A DNA stretch of 64,000 bases from Sporobacter sp963677825 (GTDB lineage Bacteria > Bacillota > Clostridia > Oscillospirales > Oscillospiraceae): assembly GCA_963677825.2 (NCBI GenBank), contig CAXXEF010000001.1, positions 1,612,001-1,676,000 on the forward strand, read 5' to 3'. This document shows positions 43,014 to 51,086 of this stretch, one piece after another. Below the pieces are notes generated by a model. The model was not told where the DNA came from and ran no database searches. It saw only the letters and a program-made list of their open reading frames with translations. The position numbers and the translations under genes are program-made. The stretch's first letter is position 1, and every line of letters starts with the position of its first letter.

Positions 43014-44036
43014 TTGGAATTTAAACGCGACAAACGCCTGTCCAATTTTAATCTCAAGCCGCCCGGCGCGTATATTGACAGCCTGACGGATATGGCCGAC
43101 CTGCTCGGCTCGATCGAGGAGGCCGAAACCGCCGCCAAGCAGCTTTTAGCAGAAACCGACGGCGCGCTCAAGGAAGACGCACCGAAAACAATGGCCGAGC
43201 AGTCGCCGGACAAGCCCGACCTCGAAACATCGCTGCAGAAGCTGGACGAACTGGTCGGTCTGGAAAAAATCAAAACCAGCGTGCGCAGCCTCATCAACCT
43301 CGTCAAGGTCCGCAAGCTCCGCGAGGAGGCTGGCCTTGCCGTCCCGCCGATCTCGCTGCACATGGTGTTTATGGGCAATCCCGGCACGGGAAAAACGACC
43401 GTCGCGCGGATTCTCTCGGAGTTATTCGCCGCTATCGGCGTGCTGTCCAAGGGGCATCTCACCGAGGTCGACCGCTCCGGACTCGTGGCCGGCTTCGTCG
43501 GCCAGACGGCGATCAAAACGAGTGAGGTCATTCAGAAATCGCTCGGCGGCATTTTGTTTATCGACGAAGCGTACGCGCTCGTCTCCGGCGATGGAACCAA
43601 CGACTTCGGCCACGAGGCCGTCGAAACCATCCTCAAGGCGATGGAGGACAACCGCGACGACTTTATCGTCATCGTCGCCGGGTACGATGAGCTGATGGAT
43701 AAATTCATCTCGTCGAACCCCGGCCTGCAGTCGCGCTTCAACCGCTACTTTTTCTTTGAGGACTACGTGACGGACGAACTCGTGACGATCTTTGATCTCA
43801 TCTGCAAAAAGAACGAATACGTCCTCACCGACGAAGCACGCGAATTCGCCGATAGCTACTTCAGCCTCTTATACGAAACACGCGACGACAACTTCGGCAA
43901 TGCGCGCGACGTGCGTAACTTTTTCGAGGACGTCGTGTCCGTCCACTCCGACCGCGTCTCCGCGCTCGACAAGCCTACTCGTGACGATTTGATGATGTTC
44001 ACGAAGGATGATCTGCAAAAAGCATCGGAGATGTAA
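43014..44036 (+). CDS. SpoVK/CbbX-type AAA+ ATPase
   Basis: 340 residues. The TTG at 43014 is preferred because GGAGG lies 8 bases upstream, while an in-frame GTG overlaps that box. The AAA core has Walker A GNPGTGKTTVAR, Walker B GGILFIDEAYAL, sensor region VIVAGYDELMDKF with the Arg finger area PGLQSRFNRYFFF. CbbX-family proteins remodel partners; SpoVK acts in late spore formation. The first 90 residues are acidic and unlike other members. The gene may be separate from the yab unit because a terminator precedes it. Confidence 0.85.
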   Translation: MEFKRDKRLSNFNLKPPGAYIDSLTDMADLLGSIEEAETAAKQLLAETDGALKEDAPKTMAEQSPDKPDLETSLQKLDELVGLEKIKTSVRSLINLVKVRKLREEAGLAVPPISLHMVFMGNPGTGKTTVARILSELFAAIGVLSKGHLTEVDRSGLVAGFVGQTAIKTSEVIQKSLGGILFIDEAYALVSGDGTNDFGHEAVETILKAMEDNRDDFIVIVAGYDELMDKFISSNPGLQSRFNRYFFFEDYVTDELVTIFDLICKKNEYVLTDEAREFADSYFSLLYETRDDNFGNARDVRNFFEDVVSVHSDRVSALDKPTRDDLMMFTKDDLQKASEM

Positions 44037-44068
44037 GCGGACGGCGGCCGTCGTGGAGGTATGATCTA

Positions 44069-44737
44069 TTGAGGAAAACAGTCTGGCTTTTAGTTTGTCT
44101 GGGCTTTTACTATCTGTACGGCAAGACGGTCGTCTGGTTGTCGGGCGAGAAGTGGCAGATCATTTTCGTGTGGAACGTCTTTCTGGCACTACTGCCGCTG
44201 CTGTTTGTCCGGGCGCTTGAAGTAACATTGAAAAAAGAGCAAAAAAGCCGGCTTTTAATCGGTTTATTCGCGCTTTTATGGCTCTTCTTTTTTCCGAACG
44301 CCCCGTATCTGATCACAGATCTAACGCATATTGCCAGCTCAGGGCTGGTCGACCCGAACAACTATTATACGTTCCTATACTGGTTCAAGCTGCTTTATCT
44401 CGGCAGCGGCGTCGTGTTCGGCGTGCTTCTGGGGTTCGGCTCTCTTCGCACCATGCACACGCTTGTTTCCGGCTGGAAGGGCCGCTTGTTCGGCTGGTTT
44501 TTCGTCGCGGCCGTCAGCCTGCTCGGCGGATTGGCCATGTACATCGGGCGGATGCTCCGCTTTAACTCCTGGGACATTTTACGGCCGTTTCATCTTCTGC
44601 GAGAGCTCGGTGGTGCGCTTAGCCGGTCGACTGTGTCTTTAGCGCTATTGTATTCGTTCTTCATCTTTGGTACATACTTTGTTTTTCACCTTGTCACAAC
44701 ATCAAGCAGCCCGGCCAATCCAGAGGCGTCGCAATAA
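44069..44737 (+). CDS. DUF1361 multi-pass membrane protein
   Basis: 222 residues starting at TTG with GGAGG 9 bases upstream. It has about six hydrophobic spans. The family signature FFPNAPYLITDLTH lies in the middle, followed by the GWKGRLFGWFF and MYIGRMLRFNSWD segments, all common to DUF1361. Function unknown. It follows the SpoVK-like gene by 32 bases and is probably cotranscribed with it. Confidence 0.85.
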   Translation: MRKTVWLLVCLGFYYLYGKTVVWLSGEKWQIIFVWNVFLALLPLLFVRALEVTLKKEQKSRLLIGLFALLWLFFFPNAPYLITDLTHIASSGLVDPNNYYTFLYWFKLLYLGSGVVFGVLLGFGSLRTMHTLVSGWKGRLFGWFFVAAVSLLGGLAMYIGRMLRFNSWDILRPFHLLRELGGALSRSTVSLALLYSFFIFGTYFVFHLVTTSSSPANPEASQ

Positions 44738-44755
44738 AATAAGCAAGCTGAAACA

Positions 44756-44786
44756 AAAAGGACGGCTATATAGCTGTCCTTTTTTA
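44756..44786. terminator. Bidirectional terminator between DUF1361 and acyl-CoA synthetase genes
   Basis: AAAAAGGACGGCT-ATAT-AGCTGTCCTTTTT hairpin, T-runs on both sides. Confidence 0.88.
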
Positions 44787-44791
44787 TATCC

Positions 44792-46501
44792 TTAGCCGTT
44801 CGCGGCAAGCTTTTCGTTTTCTTCTTTCTCCAGCTCCAGATACGCGACCTTGCCCACAAGCGTGCGCGGCAGGGCTTCACGATACTCGAACTCGGACGGC
44901 AGCGCATATTTGGCGATGTGCTTTTTACAGTGTTCCAAAATCGACGCTTTGATCTCATCCGTCGCCTCGGCGCCGTCGCGTAAAATGACGAACGCCTTGA
45001 GCCGATGCATCTTGTACGGATCAGGCACCCCGATCACACAGCTGACGAGCACCTTTTCGTGCGCGTCGATGACGTTTTCAATCTGTGAGGGGTAGATGCT
45101 GTATCCCGATGAGACGATCATGCGCTTGATGCGCTGGCGGAAGTAGATAAACCCGTCCTCGTCCATAAAGCCCAGATCGCCCGTATGCAGCCAAACGAGG
45201 CCGTCTTCATGGCGCCGGAGCGTTTGGGACGTTTCTTCCGGGTTGTCCATGTACCCCATCATAAGCGTTGGGCCGGTCAGGCAGATTTCGCCCGTCTCCC
45301 CGTACGGCAGCGCGTCCAGCGTACCGGTTTTGACGATTTTATAAAACGTGTCGGGGAACGGGATCCCGATGCTGCCCTCTTTATGGAAGTCCTTGGGCGT
45401 CAGGCAGCTGGCCGTAACGCTTTCGGTCAGCCCGTAGCCCTCGCGGATCTGAACCGACGCGCCGTGCGCTTTCAAAAACGCGTCCACCTTGCGCTTGAGC
45501 TCGATCGACAGCGAATCGCCGCCGCTGAAAACGCCCTCCAGCTGAGACATGTCCAGCCCGTCGAGCTTTTCAAGGCGCAGCAGCGCTTCAAACAGCGTCG
45601 GGACGCCGGCGATGTAATGCGGCTTGTATTTCTTGAGCAGGTCGGCGTATGTGTCGATCGAGAACTGCGGCACCAGCACGGCCGTCCCGCTGTTGACGAG
45701 CGCCGTATGGATGCATACGCCCAGCCCGAAGCCGTGGAAGATCGGCATGATGGCCAGCATCTTATGCCCGACGACAAGGCAGTCGCCGGCGGCGGCCGTC
45801 TGCAGCGCGAGCGCATTAAAGTTGAGGTTGGAGAGCAGTATCCCCTTGTTCGTGCCGGTTGTGCCGCCGCTGTAGAGGATCGCCGCGAGGTCACCGCCCG
45901 CGCGCTTTGCATTGTAGTCTCCCTCGTAGCTTTTCCCCTGGCGTAAAAGATCACGCCAGCGGATGACCCAATCGCCCAACGCAACGCGCTTGATTTTGCG
46001 TCCCTTCGTCCGGCGATAGATGAAGCCGCGCAAACCGTCCAGTCCGTCGTCGATGCCGGTGACGATGAGCGTTTTAAGCGATGTTTTGGCTCGGACGGCT
46101 TCAAACTTCGGATAAAACTGATCGAGCGTCAGCGCCGCAACGCTGCCGCTGGCATTAAGATAAAAGGCGATCTCCTCGACGGCCGACAACGGATGCACCA
46201 TATTGGCCACTGCGCCGATACGATTGAGCGCGTAAAACGCGATGACGCCCTGCGGTGCGTTGGGCATGCAGATCGTCACACGGTCGTCTGCGCCGATGCC
46301 GGCAGCTTTTAATGCACGCGCGCATTCGTCGATCTGCTTTGCAAATTCGGCGTAGGTGACCGTGTTGCCAAAAAAATCGTATGCAATGACGTCGGGTGTT
46401 TTTTGCGCGGCTTCAAAAATAAGCGCACACATCGAGACATCCGGATAGTCCAGATGCGGGGGTATATGTCCGTAGTGGCGAAGCCATGGTGCGTTGGGCA
46501 T
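44792..46501 (-). CDS. AMP-forming acyl-CoA synthetase (long-chain fatty acid-CoA ligase type)
   Basis: 569 residues from the ATG with GGAGG 8 bases upstream. The adenylate-forming signature is YSGGTTGTNKGI (P-loop), followed by GYGLTESVTA, HTGDLGFMDEDGFIYFRQR (aspartate and arginine of the hinge) and the C-terminal LPRTLVGKVAYLELEKE region with the catalytic Lys. It activates a carboxylic acid to acyl-AMP and then acyl-CoA; chain length cannot be inferred. It may be monocistronic. Confidence 0.92.
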   Translation of the reverse strand: MPNAPWLRHYGHIPPHLDYPDVSMCALIFEAAQKTPDVIAYDFFGNTVTYAEFAKQIDECARALKAAGIGADDRVTICMPNAPQGVIAFYALNRIGAVANMVHPLSAVEEIAFYLNASGSVAALTLDQFYPKFEAVRAKTSLKTLIVTGIDDGLDGLRGFIYRRTKGRKIKRVALGDWVIRWRDLLRQGKSYEGDYNAKRAGGDLAAILYSGGTTGTNKGILLSNLNFNALALQTAAAGDCLVVGHKMLAIMPIFHGFGLGVCIHTALVNSGTAVLVPQFSIDTYADLLKKYKPHYIAGVPTLFEALLRLEKLDGLDMSQLEGVFSGGDSLSIELKRKVDAFLKAHGASVQIREGYGLTESVTASCLTPKDFHKEGSIGIPFPDTFYKIVKTGTLDALPYGETGEICLTGPTLMMGYMDNPEETSQTLRRHEDGLVWLHTGDLGFMDEDGFIYFRQRIKRMIVSSGYSIYPSQIENVIDAHEKVLVSCVIGVPDPYKMHRLKAFVILRDGAEATDEIKASILEHCKKHIAKYALPSEFEYREALPRTLVGKVAYLELEKEENEKLAANG

Positions 46502-46569
46502 AGTCGTGTCCTCCGAATAAAATAACGTCAAAACTGCTGTTTCGACAGTATATCACATTACTGTAACCG

Positions 46570-47331
46570 TCAACAATCTGTCAGCCGTTCCCGCAGCTGC
46601 GCGCGCGCCGCGTCGGGTACGCCGCAGGCGCGGACATAGGCGTCGATCCCGCCGTACGCCTCGCGTAAATGCCGCAGCAGTACCGCCATGTTGTCGGGTA
46701 CCGTTTTGAAAAACGGATTTGACAGATGAATCACCTCCAGCGGCCACTGCGCCATGAAGACCTGACGCAGCCGCTCATATACCGGTTCGAGGTACACCTC
46801 CGACACGCAGTAGTCCGCAATAATGTCCTCCTCGGCAACCCCGGCGAGACCGAGCAGGAGCGCCGAGATAATGCCGGTGCGGTCCTTGCCGGTCGTGCAG
46901 TTGTAAATGACAGTCCCGGCGCTCCCGGCTATATACTCGAGCGTCTGCCGAACCCAATCCTTACAGCCCTCGATCATTTCGACGTATGTCTCGGCCCAGC
47001 CCACAAACGACGCGATCGGTGTCGCACCTGGATCGCGCGTGGCGAATCCCACCTGCTTATTAAAAGCCGGGCTGCGAAGGTATTGGACCCAGTCGGGCCC
47101 GTTAAGATCGCTCGGCTGCCGCTTGATCTCCCTGTCGCCCCTGAAATCGATCGACGTCGTGACGCCGAGCGTACGCAGGTAGTCCAGGTCGGACGGCGCA
47201 AGTCCGGACGGCGCTTCGCTGCGGATAAACACGCCCCAACGCGTCGCGCCGCCCGACGCCGTCGGGTAGCCGCCGAGGTCTCGCGCGTTATGAAGCCCCT
47301 TCAGGGGCAGTCTGCGGTAATGTGGTTGCAT
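46570..47331 (-). CDS. Tyrosine-phosphatase-superfamily protein (Y_phosphatase3)
   Basis: 253 residues from the ATG following AGGAG (spacing 6); the longer upstream frame covers a promoter region. The catalytic loop is CTTGKDRTG with Cys145 and Arg151 (CX5R). The N-terminal LPLKGLHNARDLGGYPT and IRSEAPSGLAPSDLDYLRTLGV are typical of PF13350-type phosphatases (bacterial dual-specificity or phosphoinositide phosphatases such as LipA/MptpB relatives). Substrate unknown. Confidence 0.9.
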   Translation of the reverse strand: MQPHYRRLPLKGLHNARDLGGYPTASGGATRWGVFIRSEAPSGLAPSDLDYLRTLGVTTSIDFRGDREIKRQPSDLNGPDWVQYLRSPAFNKQVGFATRDPGATPIASFVGWAETYVEMIEGCKDWVRQTLEYIAGSAGTVIYNCTTGKDRTGIISALLLGLAGVAEEDIIADYCVSEVYLEPVYERLRQVFMAQWPLEVIHLSNPFFKTVPDNMAVLLRHLREAYGGIDAYVRACGVPDAARAQLRERLTDC

Positions 47332-47515
47332 CTGTTTCTCCTGCCGGCCGACGGACACGTGATCCGCCTCGCTTTTTTCTTCCGATCGTACTATAATGTC
47401 ATTATAACCGCCGCCGCGCCATATCAGCACCGATGCCAAAAATGCGACGAAATGCGCTCCACGCGACGATTTTCGCGCCGCTGCGACGCAATCCGCGCCA
47501 TTTTTTCTGGTATTT

Positions 47516-47544
47516 TGTGGATAAACATGTGTGTTTGTTGATAA
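47516..47544 (+). promoter_or_regulatory. Pair of DnaA-box-like sequences
   Basis: TGTGGATAA (47516-47524, a perfect DnaA box read as TTATCCACA on the other strand) and TGTTGATAA (47536-47544, one mismatch), same orientation, 11 bases apart. Lies in the 338-base gap between the phosphatase and NYN genes, followed by an AT-rich stretch and a promoter. Confidence 0.45.
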
Positions 47545-47556
47545 CCGCGCAGACGG

Positions 47557-47585
47557 TTGATTAAATTTCCAATCTCCATTATAAT
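47557..47585 (+). promoter_or_regulatory. Promoter of the NYN-LOTUS gene
   Basis: TTGATT at 47557-47562, 17-base spacer, TATAAT at 47580-47585. Preceded closely by the DnaA-box-like pair. Confidence 0.7.
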
Positions 47586-47669
47586 ATCTTATCGGCCAAA
47601 GGACAACACGCCAGGCCGTCAAATGACGGCTCGACAAGTGTCCGGCCGCGAAAGAAGGTGCACGAATCA

Positions 47670-48479
47670 GTGAATCTTACTAACCTCCGGCTCGCCGTTT
47701 TAATCGACGCCGAAAACGTGCCGAGCAACTCTATTAAAAGTATTATCGAGGAAATCGCCATCTACGGCACGCCGACCATCAAGCGCATCTACGGCGACTG
47801 GACCAACCCCGCCGTCACGCGCTGGAAAGCACCGCTTCTGGAAAACGCAATCACGCCGGTGCAGCAGTACAGCTACACCGTGGGTAAAAATTCATCCGAC
47901 TCGGCGATGATCATCGACGCGATGGACATTTTGTACGCCGCGAAAACCGACGGCTTTGTCATTGTCTCGAGCGACAGCGACTTTACACGCCTGGCCATCC
48001 GTTTACGGGAGGCCGGCCAGCGCGTTATCGGCATCGGCGAGAAGAAAACGCCGCAGGCCTTTATTTCCGCATGCGATAAATTCACGTACATTGAGGTCAT
48101 CCGCGCCAATGCGGAGGAATCAAAGTCCGCCGAACCGGAAACGTCTCAGAAAGCCGGCAAGCCCAAGGCCAAGCCGACGATTCCGAGCACAAACGGCAAG
48201 AAAAGTGCCGGCAAAGTACCCGACAGCGTGATCCAATTCATCGCCGACTCGATCTCCGACCTCTCCGAGGACGACGATTGGGTATTCATGGGCGAGCTGG
48301 GCAACCTTATGATGAAAAAGCGCCCCGATTTCGACCAGCGCAATTACGGCTTCAGGAAGCTTTCGTCGCTGATCAAATCCATTGACCGTTTTGACGTTGT
48401 TTTCCGCCACACGGCAGACCCGAACATCAAGCACCCATTCGTGCGCGACAAGGAAGCCGGGCAGCAGGACGCATCATGA
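47670..48479 (+). CDS. NYN-domain (PIN-like) protein with C-terminal LOTUS/OST-HTH domain
   Basis: 269 residues. The GTG at 47670 is preferred as its product starts VNLTNLRLAVLIDAENVP; an upstream GTG at 47658 overlaps the AAGAAGG box. The NYN/LabA-like domain shows the acidic active-site residues in LIDAENVP, DSAMIIDAMDIL and VSSDSDFTRLA. The C-terminal part (VPDSVIQFIADSISDLSEDDDWVFMGELGNLM...FGFRKLSSLIKS, key segment GFRKLSSLIKSIDRF) is an OST-HTH/LOTUS domain, an RNA-binding module. Together this predicts an RNase acting on structured or guided RNA. It overlaps the next frame by 4 bases (ATGA). Confidence 0.88.
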   Translation: MNLTNLRLAVLIDAENVPSNSIKSIIEEIAIYGTPTIKRIYGDWTNPAVTRWKAPLLENAITPVQQYSYTVGKNSSDSAMIIDAMDILYAAKTDGFVIVSSDSDFTRLAIRLREAGQRVIGIGEKKTPQAFISACDKFTYIEVIRANAEESKSAEPETSQKAGKPKAKPTIPSTNGKKSAGKVPDSVIQFIADSISDLSEDDDWVFMGELGNLMMKKRPDFDQRNYGFRKLSSLIKSIDRFDVVFRHTADPNIKHPFVRDKEAGQQDAS

Positions 48480-48511
48480 CGACACCCGATCTTTCCGTCG
48501 CGGAGGGCACT

Positions 48512-49384
48512 ATGATGTTAGGGTGCAGAAAGCGCGGTTGCGGTTGCGGCTGTCTGAGCGGCATCATCACACTTCTGCTCATCGTCGTCGTCGGTTTCAT
48601 TCTTTACGACAGCAACACGCGCCTTGTGACAGACGAGTATGAACTTTCCTACGCGGCTCTCCCGGCTGATTTTGATGGTTTTCGGATCGTCCAGCTGTCA
48701 GATGTGCACACGGCTGTATTCGGCAAGGATAATCAAAGGCTCATCGCCGCCGTCGAGAAGGCCGCGCCCGATATCATCGCCGTCACGGGCGATCTCGTCA
48801 ACGCGCACGCAGACACCGACGCAGAGCTTCTTATCGTGCGTCCGCTCATCGAAAAGCTCCTCACCATCGCGCCGGTGTATTACGTCACGGGCAACCACGA
48901 ATGGGACTTTGACGGCCGCCACGCGCTGCTCGAGCTGCTTGAGTCGCTCGGTGTGACGGTTTTGCGCAACGATTATGTCCTGCTCACGCGCGGCGACGCG
49001 TCAATCGTCTTAGCCGGTGTCGACGACCCAAACGGCCCGGCCGATATGACAACGCCGGAAGAACTGCTGCTGGAAATCCGCGAGCAGACAGGCGATCGTT
49101 TCGTCGCGCTGCTCGCGCATCGCAACAATTACCTGCAGCGTTTTGCCGCGCTTGATATCGATCTCGTGCTGTGCGGTCACGCGCACGGCGGCCTGATTCG
49201 GCTGCCGTTTGTCGGCGGGCTGATTGGCACAGAGCTCGACCTCTTCCCCGAATACGACGAGGGGCTGTATGAGCAAAGCAACACGAAAATGATCGTCTCG
49301 CGCGGTCTGGGCGGTAATGCCGGTCATGTCCCGCGGTTTTTAAACAATCCGCAGATACCGGTCGCGATTTTGCACGCCGCATAA
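48512..49384 (+). CDS. Membrane-anchored metallophosphoesterase
   Basis: About 290 residues; an upstream in-frame ATG at 48476 overlaps the NYN stop, but the ATG at 48512 (or 48515) has a GGAGG box directly before it. The N-terminal CRKRGCGCGC segment precedes one membrane span (IITLLLIVVVGFILY). The phosphoesterase metal motifs are complete: LSDVHTAVFG, TGDLVNAH, GNHEWDFDG, LLAHRNN and CGHAHGG. Members of this YkuE-like group act on lipid or cell-surface phosphates. Closed by a weak AAGATGAT/ATCATCTT hairpin near 49418-49437. Confidence 0.9.
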   Translation: MMLGCRKRGCGCGCLSGIITLLLIVVVGFILYDSNTRLVTDEYELSYAALPADFDGFRIVQLSDVHTAVFGKDNQRLIAAVEKAAPDIIAVTGDLVNAHADTDAELLIVRPLIEKLLTIAPVYYVTGNHEWDFDGRHALLELLESLGVTVLRNDYVLLTRGDASIVLAGVDDPNGPADMTTPEELLLEIREQTGDRFVALLAHRNNYLQRFAALDIDLVLCGHAHGGLIRLPFVGGLIGTELDLFPEYDEGLYEQSNTKMIVSRGLGGNAGHVPRFLNNPQIPVAILHAA

Positions 49385-49452
49385 AAAAGTGTCATCAAAT
49401 ACGAGCCCTCGGCATAAGATGATTGTATCATCATCTTTTAGGGAGTGAGCGT

Positions 49453-49548
49453 ATGCGATGCTTTTTCTGCGCACGCGCCGATATGCCGCCGCGCGATATC
49501 GACGATTTGATTTACGGCGATACAGGTACGGTCGCCAGTGAGAAATAA
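49453..49548 (+). CDS. Possible 31-residue peptide gene before prfB
   Basis: A short frame with GGGAG upstream of the ATG. The peptide starts MRCFFCARADMPPRD and continues acidic to the end, with one CxxC-like Cys pair. I do not recognise it and it may be chance; the good ribosome-binding site is the main argument. It precedes a large hairpin and prfB. Confidence 0.3.
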   Translation: MRCFFCARADMPPRDIDDLIYGDTGTVASEK

Positions 49549-49561
49549 CACATTTTTTAGG

Positions 49562-49605
49562 GCCTGATCGCCACGCAGCGGGCGTCCGCAACGCGGCGAT
49601 CAGGC
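49562..49605 (+). other. Long hairpin in the prfB leader
   Basis: GCCTGATCGCC (49562-49572) and GGCGATCAGGC (49595-49605) form an exact 11-base stem; the loop contains a further small CGG-GCGT-CCG hairpin. No T-run follows, so it is not a plain terminator. It ends 44 bases before the prfB ATG. Confidence 0.6.
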
Positions 49606-49649
49606 AGCGATATATACCGGCCCACACTACGAAAGAAAGCGGTCCCATC

Positions 49650-50759
49650 ATGATTGAATTTGACGACTATAAAAGTAAAATCATCGCTTTGAAGCCAACG
49701 CTCGACACGCTCGCCGGCGCCCTCAACCTCGACGCCGCCAAGGCGGAGCTGGACGAGCTGGAGCGGCAAAGCGGCGAAGATGGTTTTTGGAACGATCTCG
49801 ATAATTCCCAAAAAGTGCTCCAGAAAATCAAGCAGCTTAAAAATAAAATTGACGGCTACGCCAAGCTCGCCTCAAAGTTGGACGACCTGTCGACGCTGTG
49901 CCAGATGGCCATCGAGGAAAACGACGAAAGCCTGCTGCCTGAAATCGAAGCCGACTACGCATCTTTTGAAAAAGAGCTTGAAGCCGCGCGTCTGGCCACG
50001 CTCTTATCCGGCGAGTACGACAACTGCAACGCGATCGTGTCGTTTCACGCGGGCGCGGGCGGCACCGAGGCGCAAGACTGGGCAGAGATGCTTTATCGCA
50101 TGTACACACGCTGGGCCGAGCGCCACGGCATGAAATACAAGCTGCTCGACTACCTAGACGGCGAAGAAGCCGGCATCAAGTCCGCCTCGATCGAGATCGA
50201 CGGCGAAAACGCCTATGGCTACCTGAAAAGCGAGGGCGGTATCCACCGGCTCGTGCGTGTATCGCCGTTCGATTCGTCCGGCCGCCGTCATACGTCGTTT
50301 GCGGCAGTAGAGGTCACGCCGCTTATTTCCGACGACGTCGAGATCGAGATTCGCGCGGAGGACTTAAAAGTCGACACGTACCGCGCGTCCGGCGCCGGCG
50401 GCCAGCACGTCAACAAGACGGAGAGCGCCGTGCGCATCACGCATATCCCGACGAACATCATCGTCGCGTGCCAGATGGAGCGCAGCCAGCACCAAAACCG
50501 GGACGTCTGTATGCGGATGCTGCGCTCGAAGCTCATCGAGGTCAAGGAGCGCGAACACCTGGACAAGATCAGCGATATCAAAGGCGAGCAGATGAAGATC
50601 GAATGGGGCAGCCAGATCCGCTCGTACGTGTTCATGCCGTATACGCTTGCCAAGGATCATCGGACAAACTTTGAAAACGGCAACATCAACGCCGTCATGG
50701 ACGGCGACCTCGACGGATTTATCAACGCGTACCTCAGTATGCAGGCCGGTAAAGCGTGA
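49650..50759 (+). CDS. prfB: Peptide chain release factor 2
   Basis: 369 residues in one continuous frame. RF2 reads UGA and UAA. The anticodon-mimic SPF motif is in VRVSPFDSSGRR, and the catalytic GGQ in SGAGGQHVNKTESAVR. No in-frame stop and CTTTGAC slippery site is seen near codon 25, so the programmed frameshift that regulates prfB in E. coli is absent. ATG follows GAAAGAAAGCG-type purines and a leader hairpin. Confidence 0.95.
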   Translation: MIEFDDYKSKIIALKPTLDTLAGALNLDAAKAELDELERQSGEDGFWNDLDNSQKVLQKIKQLKNKIDGYAKLASKLDDLSTLCQMAIEENDESLLPEIEADYASFEKELEAARLATLLSGEYDNCNAIVSFHAGAGGTEAQDWAEMLYRMYTRWAERHGMKYKLLDYLDGEEAGIKSASIEIDGENAYGYLKSEGGIHRLVRVSPFDSSGRRHTSFAAVEVTPLISDDVEIEIRAEDLKVDTYRASGAGGQHVNKTESAVRITHIPTNIIVACQMERSQHQNRDVCMRMLRSKLIEVKEREHLDKISDIKGEQMKIEWGSQIRSYVFMPYTLAKDHRTNFENGNINAVMDGDLDGFINAYLSMQAGKA

Positions 50760-50803
50760 CCCCGCGCCCGACAAAAGTAGTGCTTATCCGACGCATTGCG
50801 CTC

Positions 50804-50833
50804 TTTACACGTGCTGGGAATTGGTGTATGCTC
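50804..50833 (+). promoter_or_regulatory. Promoter of a short intergenic transcript
   Basis: TTTACA at 50804-50809, 18-base spacer and TATGCT at 50828-50833. It points into a region with no open frame and a terminator at 50941. Confidence 0.6.
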
Positions 50834-50839
50834 TAAACA

Positions 50840-50970
50840 CAGCTTATCCAATGGCATGAGGATGCCTGAGGTATCAAAAAGCCGATGATCCGGATTTTTG
50901 GACCGTAAGCTCATATCTTTATCCCACAACCCTTTCTTTGGCGGGCCGTGTAACGGTCCGCTCTTTTTTT
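50840..50970 (+). ncRNA. Candidate structured non-coding RNA of about 130 nt
   Basis: Bounded by a promoter and a strong terminator, with no useful open frame. Visible helices: an outer P1 from AGCTTAT (50842-50848) to GTAAGCT (50906-50912); inside it a short GGCAT-GAGG-ATGCC hairpin and a longer hairpin TCAAAAA-g-CCG-atgatc-CGG-a-TTTTTGG. Then a single-stranded C-rich linker and the terminator hairpin. The three-way shape could be a riboswitch-like or small regulatory RNA. I compared it from memory with T-box, TPP, purine, preQ1, c-di-GMP, fluoride, guanidine and 6S consensus and it fits none. A second promoter after it shows the downstream operon does not depend on it. Confidence 0.5.
50941..50970 (+). 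terminator. Terminator of the candidate ncRNA
   Basis: GCGGGCCG-TGTAA-CGGTCCGC hairpin followed by TCTTTTTTT. Confidence 0.85.
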
Positions 50971-50980
50971 ATCACGCGGC

Positions 50981-51010
50981 TTGCCAAAAAGGGGCTGTTC
51001 GGCGTATACT
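50981..51010 (+). promoter_or_regulatory. Promoter of the ATPase/2-oxoacid oxidoreductase unit
   Basis: TTGCCA at 50981-50986, 18-base spacer and TATACT at 51005-51010. Confidence 0.6.
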
Positions 51011-51086
51011 TATATTCAGTTCCTTTTTCCGGTTTTTCCACGCGGCGCCGATGTTTTTCGGCTCTGGCCGCACTCAGGCGGTGTTT

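Noticed and set aside
47500..47600. Chromosomal replication origin
   Set aside because: Only two DnaA-box-like sequences and no dnaA or dnaN next to them; insufficient for an origin call, so only reported as a possible DnaA site.
49650..49760. Programmed +1 frameshift in prfB
   Set aside because: The gene is open in a single frame from start to end and the slippery stop site near codon 25 is missing.
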